Source of the DNA: Purshia tridentata | Taxonomy: Eukaryota; Streptophyta; Magnoliopsida; Rosales; Rosaceae | Assembly (NCBI GenBank): GCA_003254885.1 | Contig: QANT01002097.1 | Span: 1-37,525 of the forward strand | DNA: 37,525 bases | Direction: 5' to 3' | Shown: in pieces, positions 23,277 to 34,829 of the stretch | Position numbering within the stretch: position 1 is the stretch's first letter | How the letters are laid out: every line of letters begins with the position of its first letter | Made by a program: the position numbers and the translations under genes | The notes under the pieces: model-generated | What the model saw: the letters and a program-made list of their open reading frames with translations, nothing else | The model's database searches: none | What the model was told of the DNA's origin: nothing

Positions 23277-24350
23277 CTACTGCTTTGCATCTTCCATGGA
23301 TTTATCTACAACTAGTTTGACTTTCTTGTACTCGAATTCTTTAGGCTGCATTGCATACTCCTCCGGCACCACCGGACGCCTATTGCCGAAGATGGTCCAC
23401 AAATACAATCCAATGAAAGATATCAGTGCTCCACATGCAGCCCCAAAAATCATTGCAGCAAAAGCCCTCATTAGACAATTTTTTTTCTTTTCAACTGTAA
23501 GAGGCTTTGCGCTCTTACCAAAGGCTTTAGGATCTATTGGTTGTGAATGCATCCAGTGAGGCACATGCCTTTGCTCAAAGCTCCAAGAATGTATAAAACA
23601 TGTCTGAGAAGAATTCCTATTCAGTGCACTTAAGCCAACAAACACTTCCTCTTCTTTCCACAATTTTGACAAGTCAGTTGGGTACCATAGCAAAGGATCA
23701 GATGGTTTTGAATCACCAAATTGACTCAATCTAACCTCTAATCTATTTGAACCGGCTTCATAATCAATCCAAGCATGAGTTCTGTTCCCACTAGTTAGAG
23801 CCAAACTCTTACTTGAAGCATTCCTTACTTTATCTGATACTGAACTCCCCACATCAATTGCCACATGAACCTTAATAACAGAGGAATCATTCTTAGCATC
23901 CCTTAATGTCTTAAATTTAACTGCTACAACCTTAAATTTACTTTTTCCATATCCTAGAGAAAGCCCAAAAGAGCTATTATCAAACACATTAAGATTGAAA
24001 CCACTTGGAACCACAACAAAGGCCAAACCATCTCCATTTCCCGGGGGCATAGACAATGAAAAATTCGTGGAGAAAGATACTGATTTCTGAGGTTTACCTT
24101 CATGAAGCTTGATGGGTTTCTTGTACATGACTCGCCCAGCACTTGAGTTCATTGAACTAGTAAGTTGAACTGCAGAGCCTCCATTAACAACCTTTGCATC
24201 CCCATAAAGAGCAATATTTGACTCAAAGCTTGGATCTTTACCGAAATTAGTGAACGAAAAAGAGGAGTTTGATTCTGAAGCTGAGGTTCTCAGGAAGAAA
24301 ATGAGCAAAGCAAAGGCAGGTAAGTAGTTGGAAATGGATAATGAGGCCAT
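23277..24350 (-). CDS. L-type (legume) lectin-domain membrane protein without kinase
   Basis: An intronless frame of 357 residues. Residues 1-25 form a signal peptide. Residues about 28-260 are a concanavalin A-like legume lectin domain (SFSFTNF start, GDGLAFVVVPSG at 106-117, HVAIDVGS at 162-169, EVFVGLSA at 235-242). A single membrane helix lies at about 294-321, followed by a 36-residue cytosolic tail. Lectin receptor kinases have the same outer domain but a kinase inside; here the stop comes right after a short tail, as in the kinase-less relatives of the LecRK-VIII group known in Arabidopsis. In place of the usual VAVEFDT the protein has VAVKFKT, so the Glu and Asp that coordinate Mn/Ca are Lys145 and Lys147; classical metal-dependent sugar binding is therefore doubtful. 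About eight N-glycosylation sequons are present. Likely at the plasma membrane. Confidence 0.88.
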   Translation of the reverse strand: MASLSISNYLPAFALLIFFLRTSASESNSSFSFTNFGKDPSFESNIALYGDAKVVNGGSAVQLTSSMNSSAGRVMYKKPIKLHEGKPQKSVSFSTNFSLSMPPGNGDGLAFVVVPSGFNLNVFDNSSFGLSLGYGKSKFKVVAVKFKTLRDAKNDSSVIKVHVAIDVGSSVSDKVRNASSKSLALTSGNRTHAWIDYEAGSNRLEVRLSQFGDSKPSDPLLWYPTDLSKLWKEEEVFVGLSALNRNSSQTCFIHSWSFEQRHVPHWMHSQPIDPKAFGKSAKPLTVEKKKNCLMRAFAAMIFGAACGALISFIGLYLWTIFGNRRPVVPEEYAMQPKEFEYKKVKLVVDKSMEDAKQ

Positions 24351-27300
24351 GTCTGAAATGGGTTTCAGCTGAATCCAGCTATGGATTAACCAGTGGGTTT
24401 CTAGTGCTTGGGGAAGAGACCCATTTGCATCTTAAGGTGAATTTTTTTTAGGGTTTTAAAGTAGAATGCAGAGGAAGAAAGTAAAGAATAAGGAGGGCGT
24501 TGGCTTGGAGGTTGTGAAAATTAAATACACTTGCTCGTTTCTGCAAACTCTCTGAGTCACTTTGTCTCAGTGGAAGCTGACTAAGGGAATATAGTAAAAA
24601 ACTTTTTGCATTTGTGTCCTTATACTTTTGTTAAATTATAATGTATTGTCCTCTATTTTTTGCGTATGTACAAATCTCCCTACACATTTTGTTACTTTTA
24701 TTGGTAATGAATAAATGATAAACTTTATGAAATTACCTTTTTCTTTTTCTGGTCCTACAATAAATAATGCAATACAGCATCTTCAATTATGCAAAAAAAG
24801 TCGGACCATTATCAATTGATCATTACCCTTTTCTAAATACAACATATGGTACATTGGTACTAGCTCAGTAGCTTAGCATATTAGCATGCCATTAACAAAT
24901 GCAAATAACCAAAGCATTAGGTGGGTTTGCAGAATATATATAAATTTTGGAGTTGCATACGTGAATTTACCTAAAAATAAGGTTTAGAAAGGACAGCTGT
25001 ATATACAGATTACAGAGCAGGAATGTAGGGTTTTTAATATATTGTTTTTTGTTTTATCCTGAAAAAGTTTTTGTGGGAAGTGGGTTGGGGATGACTGGTG
25101 AGGGAGTGAGATTTGTCTTCTGATATTGTAAGGGGACCATGGCCCAACCAAAGCTAAGTGTTGATAAACACCAAACAGAGGGTTGTTGTACATCGTGCCT
25201 ACTTTAGCAAGCTCTTTTCAGTAAAAAACTAATGTGCGCGTGCTTTTGTGTCCTCTACTCTTCTTGGAATAAACAAAAGAATGGGTTTCATCCATTAATG
25301 CAAATATTATTATAAAAGAAAAGAGTCCTCACAGCTCACTGACCCACTGTAACACAAACGGGTTTAACCAACCTTCTTCAATTTGTCCATTTGTTTCATA
25401 AAATTTTTAATTTTCTGATGTTATATTACTTTTATACAATTTTTAATGGTTGGACCATTTTTTTCATGGTCATTAATGGCGGGGATTGAATGGTATATAG
25501 CCATATGTGTGTACGTTTTTGGTAGGTTGCATTTACCACATGGGGGGAGAAACTTATTGCAATCAGCCGTTTCAAGTTTTATTCAGACTTCAGAAAATGG
25601 CCTGGCGCTGCATTGAACGGCTTACCCCTCTAGTCAATTACTCTCAAGTGGTATCATTCGTGACATTGATACTTTGGTTGATACTACAGCGGTGAATTCT
25701 AATGGGATATAAAAATATGATTTATTTACACATCTATTGTCTTAAATTAGAAATTTTATCAAACTATATTCTTTAAAGTTTATTGTCTTCATTTTCTATC
25801 ATTAAGTTTATTTAAAACATGGGGAAACATTTAAAAAAGTAAATAGATACAATAAATTTTAAGAAAGTAAAGTGAGACAAAGTTATAGGATAAATATTAG
25901 CTAAAAAACAATGGTGAATTTGAAAGATTTATACGGATAAAACTTCAATAAGTAAAAAATTTTAAGTATTTATTTTTGAGAAAAAAAGTTTACGTATGAG
26001 ATAAACATATAAAGTGTATATTTTCAATTGTCATTTAAACTCAAATTGTGTGTGGACTGTGGAGTTCGTATCCCTTGTGTAATCCGAAATAGGTCTTATG
26101 TGATTCAAATTCAAGAATTAATTTTTCATTTCAGATATAAATAAAGAGGAACCTCATGATATTCACATGGTATTGAGAAATACATATTTATAGGTTTCAA
26201 TAAATGCAAGCAATAAAGTGAGATAATGGGACAAAATGAAGCAAATAGAAGAAAATGACAGTTCATACATTCCACTTTATTGGTTATTAAGATTCAACTT
26301 ATTTGGTCCCCTTTCAATTGTTTCGTCTTCAACCGAGACAAAACTCTGTAAGTCAAGAGCCCACAAACAACTAAAAAGCTCAAAGATTGGAGAATTCCCT
26401 ATTCATTCCAAAATGGTTTATGAGTTAATCTATTGGACAACTTGGGTAAGATTATTTGATAAGTTGAGTAAACACAAACATAATTTCTTTATCCAAATTA
26501 AAATTTGGATAAAAGAACCTGGAAAACTTATTCATACATGTAATCATACTTACTAAATATATGCATATAATTCGTGTATAATCATAAACCGCTCGAGTGC
26601 AAAAGCCAACAGAATTTATTGTATGTGCTGGCACATGCAATTGCTTTGTGCTCTGAGTTTTCACAAATAGAATATGCAAGGACCACCAATTGGAGTAGGC
26701 AGTGTTGCCCATTAAATAATGAAGCAGCCCATTAAAAAATAATGACACAGAAGGACCCAAGCTAATAATAAACAATAATGTAGCAGAAAAGTAAAGTAAA
26801 TTAAGTGAACTGATTATGGATTAGAATTTGCCATCTTGGAGGTAGAAGTTTTTAGTCTGTAAATCTCCACTTTGTTCATGAACTCAAAAGGAAGACTCTT
26901 ATGCTATTGAGGATGACAGAAGCACTCCCTTATATCATGATAGTTGACAAACCCCTGGTCCATAATCCTCCCTTAGTAGCTTTTTGAGGGATTGGCATGC
27001 CTCTAACGCACTAGCTTTTTGAGATTAGAGTTTCTATGATAAGCTTTTTTCCTAATGCTGATAGAGGGGTTGGTAAGGTGGCTTCCTGCCTAATTTGAAG
27101 TTAGCTGGGGTCAACCCTGCTCTGCTAATTTATCTATTGTCAACATTGGAATGTTCTTTCCGTTGGTTGCTAGCTTTCTTGCTTGCTGTAAGTTTTTAAG
27201 TTGCTGGGTCTTCGTTTTGTTTGCTGAAGTTTTGCGTTTGGAGTTGGTGTGTGGTCCCTTGTTTCTTACAAGCCTTGCTGTTCTTGTTTGGTTTAATATA

Positions 27301-28505
27301 TTCTTTCATTTACCAATCCAAGTCAAAAAAAGGGGAAAAAAGAAAGAAAGAAAAGAAGTGGACTGAACCCCTTGTTTGTTCTAAAAAACCTTTGAGAGGG
27401 GGGGTGGGCCTAAAAAACTTCGAGGGCAATATTAAACTTTCCAAAGAATTTGGTTCTTGAAAAGATTTCAATGATTCTTCCAGCATTACCCAGATAGTCA
27501 AAATAGAAAGCAACCTATGTGTGTAGTGCTCCCGCCTCCCAACGAATTGAAAAAGGAAATAAAAAACTGTGGGGTGCACATGAATGTGGCGTGTGCATGT
27601 GCATGTGCATGTGGAGCTTAACTAAGATTTAATGAATAACTATGCATTTGGAAAATCAATTACGACTCACACATGCACACAGAGCCACATGGAAGATTAA
27701 CAACAGAAAGCCACACCAGATTAATAATTTTACTTCCCAAGGCACAAGATCCTGCAAAATCTTGTCATTCTAGTCAGCACTCAGCAAATGTTCAAAATGG
27801 CATCCTTACACCCTCCTCAAGTTCACTACTCTTATTGTCTTTCTTTTTGTTTTATCGCAACCTGGTTAACAAGTTGAAAGCTAAGATGTATCCACTCAGG
27901 TATATCCTAGAGTTCTAAAAGATTTCATGTTACAACTTATATTTTACTCCTTTCATAGATACAAATGGGGATGAACCATTTGCACAAATCTAATAAAGCA
28001 GATTTCCAGCACAAATCAGTCAAAATTGAAGCACATTAACAAGGTTGGTAGTAAAGGGGTAAAAGATCCATGGAGGCCAATGTGACCTGGTTAGAACTAT
28101 GAAAGAGAGACATTATCATTATGACTGCAATAGGCTAAGGTCTCAAATAACGTAGCCAAACCCAATTACCTTGGAGCCTTGAATTTAGGACTTACTACCA
28201 TAGGCGATGAATCTTGACAGTAATTTATTTTTTTCCTGTAATTTATATTCGTTTATTGGTGCATGGTGTCATCAGCAACTTATGAGGAGAACCTAATCAA
28301 ATAAGAAATGTTGGCATGGGAAATTTCAAATTACAAGCAAGAATGTATTGTATGTTCATATGATGAAAAGGCAAACATAAAACCATTTTCTGCTTTGAAG
28401 GCACTACATTTTTCATACAAAAGAAAGAAAGATATATCTAGAAAAGATGGGAAAATAAGATTGAAAATATTACCATTTAATAATGATTATGATGACTGAG
28501 CGTAT
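24351..28505. other. 4-kb gene-poor region between the lectin and pTAC13-like genes
   Basis: The first few hundred bases are the promoter side of the lectin gene. Frames in the rest are at most about 107 codons and carry no recognisable domain. The part 25700-26230 is very AT-rich. A possible LINE 3' end lies near 27000-27345 and a TGCATG microsatellite at 27593-27613. The final bases precede the stop of the pTAC13-like gene and should include its 3' UTR. Confidence 0.5.
27000..27358 (+). mobile_element. Possible LINE (non-LTR retrotransposon) 3' remnant
   Basis: The stretch ends TTGGTTTAATATATTCTTTC-ATTTACCAATCC and then an A-rich tail with AAAGAAAG repeats, resembling the 3' end of plant LINE elements as I remember them. 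It is preceded by G/T-rich sequence unlike the surroundings. No reverse-transcriptase frame is left and no target duplication was found, so this stays tentative. Confidence 0.25.
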
Positions 28506-30435
28506 TTACATGGTCTCTAATGCAATTTCATTGACATCTAAATCTACTAAGCTTTCTTTCCCAAATAATGTAAATCCCACGGTTGCCTGCAAGATGACAA
28601 ATATTTTTCCTTTTTATGTTAGGTTTCCAGAAGTGAAATTTTATTCAAGCGTTGTATTGAGATTATTGAGTAAATTAATATATAAAAAGACACTTTATAT
28701 TCAGCTGTGCATATCCCAACAAATAATGCATGCATATTTCTACCTATTAACTTATTTACGTCAAATAATTCAAGCCACAAAGAGTATACCTTTTTTGTTC
28801 GGCGATTCAATTTCTTCAGGCTGCCTACATATTCTGCAAAAGTCCCAGATACAACTCGAACAGTAGAACCTGGGACGAGCTTCTCAACCTTTCCTGTAGA
28901 TGAACCATTTATTTTTCTAAGTCGCCTTTTTGGTTTAGAATCTCCAGTAGATTTTGCAGCATCACCGGAATTTGGATCAGAGTCCGTATTGAGCATCCCA
29001 GAGTTGAGGGCTCCTTCTTGCTGCTCTTGTTGAAAAGCTTCTTCAGATTTTTGTTGTCCTTCCTTTGCCTGTTTGAAGATAGCTTCCATGTCATACACAG
29101 AAACTGACCTGGGTCTGGTGATCTGTCTTTTCCTGTGCACATGAAAATAACATATTTTCTGAATTCTTACCGGAAACTAAACAATGGTATAAAAGGATTT
29201 ATACTTATGATGACTCAAGATTATAAATCAACAGAGAAAATAAAATAGCTGTAAGGAAAGCCCAAAAACTCCAACAAATCAGAAAACTTAACCCAAAATC
29301 TACCTAATGTGTTTTGGGTAAAACATAAGCCCAAAGGTAGCATATTGTGACACAAAATCCCTTAGCTGTTCATCTTAGTCATCTGTTGGGCTATCTCTTC
29401 ATATCAGGTAAAATGTGCAGTCATGACATGGCTTGAAAACTTTATATATAAATTGTATAAGCCCACCAAATGATGGAACCAAACGAACTCAATTAAAACT
29501 GCTAGACACGACAGGGTTTAATTCTGAAAATCACAAATTGACATGTCTATCTAAATTTTCTTCATACTACTAATGTTTTCAATTTTTTCTATTACACATC
29601 GGGGCTTCATACTATGGATAGCAATAACATTAGCCAGTACACAACAAACCTACCATGTATAAATATATACTCACGTATTTCCAACCTTGGACCCAACAAA
29701 GCCTCCAACTCCATCAAGTTCTCTTATGAAGTCATGTATCTCTTTATCCAATACACACCTCAAAAACACACACCCTGGGAATAGGGGTTTTGGTTTAACC
29801 GAGTATGTACCATTTTTCAATTTCCTCCTCTCTTGGATAGCTGGAGCATACACCTAAAAGCAAATATTTACGTAGCTTAGTTTAGTTCTGGTCTAAACAG
29901 TGAATCGTATAATGACTACTAGGATAAAAAAGTATCAAACAGAGATTAATATCAGATTAATGTCAATTTGGAAACATACCCAGAAACCAAAACTTAGAAT
30001 TGAACTAGTTAATACCTTGAAATCAATATGGGGGTAGTTCCTAGCGAGCAATCGAGCGATGAGATCAGCGGTATCCTGGCCTTTGATTCGAGAGACCTTA
30101 ATAATCCACCATTGGGGACCCTCATGCCGGAGGTTGTTAAGGTTGAGCTCCTCCTTCCACGAAGCGAACCGCTTCGTGGGCTTCTCCAGAAGCTTCTCCT
30201 CCACTTGTTCCTTCCAGTTGGTGCCGGCTTTGCTCTCTCTCCTCTCGTTCCTGAGCTGCCTTCTCTCTCTGGCAGTGAGCTGTTTTTGAGTGGTGGTGGT
30301 GTTGGGGGATTCTAGAGTGGCAGAGACTGAGAGTGGGAGTGGTGGGGAGTGTTTGGTTATGGGGATAGTGAAGGAGAGGGTTGATGGGAAGAGAGAGTGA
30401 TGGCAAGGACTCCATGGGAGAAGTCCCTGTGTCAT
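28506..30435 (-). CDS. PTAC13: Plastid NusG-like transcription factor (pTAC13-like)
   Basis: Four exons, 30016-30435, 29675-29853, 28790-29132 and 28506-28586, join in frame to 340 residues. The start is the ATG at 30435 (MTQGLLPWSPC); the upstream in-frame sequence has no ATG nearby. An N-terminal Ser/Thr/Pro-rich part looks like a transit peptide. The NusG N-terminal domain begins at GPQWWIIKVSR and includes PLFPGCVFLRC and GVGGFVG. A charged linker rich in Lys/Glu/Gln follows. The KOW domain is VPGSTVRVVSGTFAEYVGSL through KKATVGFTLFGKESLVDLD, split by the last intron. NusG proteins bind RNA polymerase and modulate elongation and termination; pTAC13 was found in transcriptionally active plastid chromosomes. 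Together with FLN1 this makes two plastid-transcription genes in the window. ALETM ends the protein. Confidence 0.9.
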
Positions 30436-31663
30436 CTTGAAGCTTTCGGAGTGATGCAAATAAAGAGAGATAAGGGAGACTTTGTGTAGTCACTGCCGTT
30501 TGGAGTAAGACCAAATTTTACAGGGCCCAGATTGTAGTTTTGGGTTGTTTTTAAGGTTGATCCAATTGAGCCCAATCCATAAAAATAAACAAAAAATAAA
30601 ATTTTTTACATCTAAAATAGGAGGTGGAAATGTAATTTTTTTTTGTTGGGCAAGGAAATTGCAAGTTTTTCTTCAACATCCAAAAACAAATAAAATAAAC
30701 AATGTCCTGCTAAAATTTGTTAACAACAAGTTAGGTTAAAATGAGGCAAAGTGAATTATAACACATTGTTACATATGTATATTGGTAAGTTAGGTAGGTT
30801 ATCAATAAAAAAAAATAAGTTAGGTAGGTTATCCTAACCGAGTTCAAGACCTAAGTTCGTTAATCAAGTTAAAAGAATACATGAATTCAAATTAATCATT
30901 TTGATTTAGTTGGTTACATGATTGTTGACGTGTTCAATTATGAACTCAGATTGGTAATAATAACATTTGAGTTGATATTATTAAGGAGATCATATTGAAG
31001 CGGGTTGAACTCATATTTGGTTACGTTATAATCGACTATAACTAATTAATTATTAAATACTTGATTGATCGAAAGATCAATTAGAGCCAATTACTCTTAC
31101 CACAATCGACTGGTTAGATGATTTTACAACACCATCGTTTATAATTTTTACATTCGACAAATTTAGAAATTGTATATTACAATTTAGTATGAAATTTAGC
31201 CAGATTTATTAATTTTTATTTTTGACTCTTGGTATTGGTGTTTTCTATCAAATGTATACAAAGTAAAAGCAGATCTACTGTGAACTAGTCTAAATAATAT
31301 TGCCAAAAAGAAATTACTTTTATCAATACTTCAATAAAACGTCTTAATTGTATTTGTGTGAAATAAAAAAAAAAGAATAAATTCCTAGTGAAACAAAATT
31401 ATAGGTCATAGCATTAAGCCATGTGAAAGTGTGACACATTCGTTTAGGGACGTTTAAGCTTCCTCTTACAAATTTCAAAAAACTCCCGCGTTTTCAATTC
31501 TTCATCTCCCTCTCTCTTTTTTCCATATTTCCCTCCCTTTTAACCTCTCGCGCATGTTCTTATTTTCTCAGATCTGAGCCCTCTTCATCTTCGTCTGTTC
31601 AATAATTTGGTCCGAGACCCCATTGTTCAAAAGCTCTCTTCCATTTTTCCAAGCTTTCAAACA
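30436..31663. promoter_or_regulatory. Divergent intergenic region between the pTAC13-like and LisH genes
   Basis: The two genes are transcribed apart across 1.2 kb. The middle is AT-rich with an 18-bp direct repeat (30786-30803, 30816-30833). The right end from about 31490 is CT-rich and likely the LisH gene leader. No coding frame is supported. Confidence 0.45.
30786..30833. repeat. 18-bp direct repeat, period 30
   Basis: TAAGTTAGGTAGGTTATC occurs at 30786-30803 and 30816-30833, separated by an A-rich spacer. Simple local duplication. Confidence 0.7.
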
Positions 31664-33947
31664 ATGGGGAAGCAATCTAAGGCCAAGAAATCAGAGAATT
31701 TGGGGACGGGGAAGGTGACCCCTGTCCAAGTCGCGTTCATAGTGGACCGGTATCTGTGCGACAACAACTACTCCGAAACACGCTCCGTTTTCAGAAACGA
31801 AGCTTCGTCGCTCATTGCCAAATCCCCACTTCGAGAGGTACCCAGAACCCACTTGCTTTTTCCCAACACTTCGTTCAAAATCAGTCTGAATCTTTCATAT
31901 TTTTCTGATTTGGTGTTTTGGGTTTTGCTAATTTTTGTAGGTGTCGACGAGGGGCTTGCTGAGCTTGGGTCACATTTTGAACGAGTACATATGTTTAAAG
32001 GAGCAGAAGGTAATGTTTGATCAGGAGAAGGTCCGAGTGGAGCAAGAGAAGTGCCGGGTTGAAACGCTGTTGAAGGGTATGCAAAGCGTCCTCAACACTT
32101 ACAATGCCAGCGGAAACCCCTCAATCGCCACCACTTCAGCCGCTGCACCGAGACCCATGCTTATGGCTTCTCAGTCGCACCCATCTAGTAACTCCCCTGC
32201 AGGTAAAACACTAAGCCTTCCCATCAGGTTTTGTTTGTGTTTGACAAGATTCTTCATTGAATTGAGAACATAGCTAATGTTGTGTATCTGAGAGCTTTAG
32301 ATGCACCAAATTCAAGTTGTAGATGTTCCACTTTGTTTTCCCCAAAAAATATTTGAACCCTTTGAGCCTTGTACTTTAATCACTCTATAGTCTGTAAGCT
32401 ATAAATTTTAACATGAATCATGAATATATGATAACTTCTTAGGAATTTTGTTCTCTCTTGCTCCATTTCAATTAGGTTTTCCCATGCACCAAACACCAGG
32501 TGTTCAACAGGTGTCCACGCCTTCAAACACCAACTTGCAGACCGCAAATTTCTGCTCACCAATTACAAGTGGCCCACCTGCAACTAAGAGAAAAGGTTCT
32601 AAATCTGTTGGGGATGCCCCTCATGCTGCCAAGAGATCTTGCAGCAAAGCTCCTGCTGGCAAGATTTCAAACAAAGGTATGTATGTATGCTCTTCAAAGT
32701 TGTCATGCTAGTTCTGCATCTGATTTATGTCATTATGTGTTTAATCTTCTTGATCTTTTATATGGGCAGGCGGAGGAACACTTTCAGCATCAGATAATGT
32801 ACTCAACAATCAAGAAACTGCCCAACCCTCTTCGGCAGTTCAATCATCACCACGCAATTTTGTCCCCAATGGCTCCTTGGTTCATGGTTCCACTGTGGCT
32901 AAGTGCTTGTTCAACCAGCCGTCACTCTCTGTTCCAACCAATTCTACTGGTCCTAGGACACCTCCTCGAGCAAATTCATCTCAAAGTGATAAAACTGCTT
33001 CTCCTTTTGAGATTTCTTCCAATGCTACCTGCAGTAATAACAGTTCTCCTCCAGAGATCAGCCCGAATTGCTGCACCATATTTTCATCAAAGAGGGTGAC
33101 GCTGAGCCCAACCAAAACTTGCTACACTGTAGAAACAAACCATTGCATTTCTTCCTCACCTGCCAAGACAAACTTGAAGATGTCGAGTACGAGGGATCAT
33201 GTAAAAGGGAGGCTAAATTTTGATGGTTCTGATGTGCCAATGAACTTGGACAAACCAATTGCTGATGAGGTTTCAACATCTGAGTCTGAAAAGGAAGTTG
33301 ACCTTTTTGACATTGATTTGCCTAACTTCGATGCCATGGGGGTGGATTTTTCCTTCACTGAAATGTTAGGTGATTTTGATCTTGATTATGAAGAACTTGG
33401 TTATACTTGTCATCCATCCTTTGGTGCTTCCTTGGGCACTGTTTCTGGGTATTATTTACCTTCCATATTTCATATCATAACTATTTCTCAATTTTCACTA
33501 CTGTCAATTCAATTCAATTCTCTTATCTTATGTTCCCATCTACAAACTCTACATAGGTCATCTCATGAATATGTGGATGGTAATGTGGGGGTGAATCAAG
33601 TTATGTCAGAATTTTCATCAACTGTGACAGAAGTACTTGCAGAGAAAGAAACGAATGTGCAAGGTAATGAAACACATCCTTTTATGCTATAAAGTTTTCA
33701 CCCTGTTCATGCATTTATATTTATTGTGTATATTTGGGTTGTTGCAGGCCCTGAATCTCAGACGGCAATGAAGTCTGTAATGAAATGTATTAGAATTATA
33801 AGTCCTGGTAATTTTACTGTACTTTTGTTGTGCTTCCTCTCATTTAAATTTAACAGTTGAGAATTACTAATTTGTTGTGCTCGTGGAATTGCAGTGAAAA
33901 AACGTGGAAGCTCTCTGGATCAGGAGAATTGTACTGCGAGAATATGA
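31664..33947 (+). CDS. LisH-domain protein with nuclear localisation signal and acidic region (uncharacterised)
   Basis: Seven exons, 31664-31837, 31941-32202, 32476-32676, 32770-33448, 33557-33663, 33748-33807 and 33895-33947, give 511 residues. After a basic start (MGKQSKAKKSE), residues about 18-50 form a LisH dimerisation motif (VAFIVDRYLCDNNYSETRSV). A helical, probably coiled-coil stretch rich in Lys/Glu/Gln follows at about 75-100. A bipartite basic signal TKRKGSK...AAKRS lies at 182-200. The middle (215-385) is Ser/Thr/Pro/Asn-rich and probably disordered. Residues about 388-424 are acidic and aromatic (DFSFTEMLGDFDLDYEELGY), the composition of a transcriptional activation domain. The tail CIRIISPVKKRG is coded by two tiny exons, which suggests it is conserved. 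Similar plant proteins are annotated only as LisH-domain proteins; a nuclear co-regulator role is my inference. It is not a LUG/TPL-type corepressor because WD40 repeats are missing. Confidence 0.82.
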
Positions 33948-34829
33948 CTGGTTTTCTTGGAATGTCTCTTATTGCAAGGATGTTCAACTATGTTAACAAT
34001 TCCACAACCATTTTTAGAAGCTCCATTGGTGTTGGTATAACATTAAGACTACTCACATTCAGCATTCCTTAGAATTACATGTTAGTTCATGGTTAATATT
34101 CCATCTCTAATACGCAGTTCTGGGCTTACTAGGCTAATGGTTTGTACTTGTTTACTATACGGTTTCTCTCCCTTCACTGGTTCTTGTAATCCTTGAGTAG
34201 GGTTGTCCATATTTGACAAAGGCTGCCGCATGTTAACTATTTATTATGGAAGTATCAATATGATTTAATAGAAATTTTATTTGTTGATATGTACTGAAGT
34301 CTCATTTAAAGACTATTCATCTCAAGCTGTAGTTCATCTACTTCATTTGGTCTTCCAATGTGTATTGGTGTATGCTGATGAATCTACCAAAGAAATTTGG
34401 TAAGATTTGAGTCAACTATTTGACCTTTAATGAAATTTGTTTCCTTGTATATTGAATATCAAGAAAGTATTTCTTGATTTTCTTCTGTTCAAATCAACTC
34501 TTTAGTGAATGGTTAGTTAGTCACTACTACAGTACTATTGCGGTACTGCCACATACAAATTTCTAACATCCAAATCAGGTTTTCTGTTATGTAGTTTAAT
34601 TCAATTACATTCTCAGTTTAAGATCTGGATAAAATCTTGCTAAAACTTTCACACAACTTTTCTATGTTTTGAAATGAGCTTACATTGTCACTAGCTAGCA
34701 ACAAAAGAATTGGACACAGATATGGAACACAAATACATTTTTTCTTAGATTCAGTGTTGTCTTCGAGAAAAATTCCCATACAACATTATCTTCAAAAACA
34801 AAATTATTCTCTATCCATTTCCATTTTGA
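33948..34829. other. Convergent 3' ends of the LisH gene and chloroplast FBPase
   Basis: No coding frame is supported. The interval should hold both 3' UTRs; nothing else distinctive is seen. Confidence 0.5.

Noticed and set aside
26236..26775. 106- and 107-codon open frames on both strands
   Set aside because: AT-rich intergenic DNA; overlapping opposite-strand frames without domains.
27593..27613. TGCATG repeats considered as a regulatory (RY) element cluster
   Set aside because: This is a simple hexamer microsatellite of about three units with no seed-type gene nearby.
30436..30459. Longer N terminus for the pTAC13-like protein beginning at 30459
   Set aside because: The codon at that position is TTG, not ATG; the first in-frame ATG is at 30435 and fits the family start.
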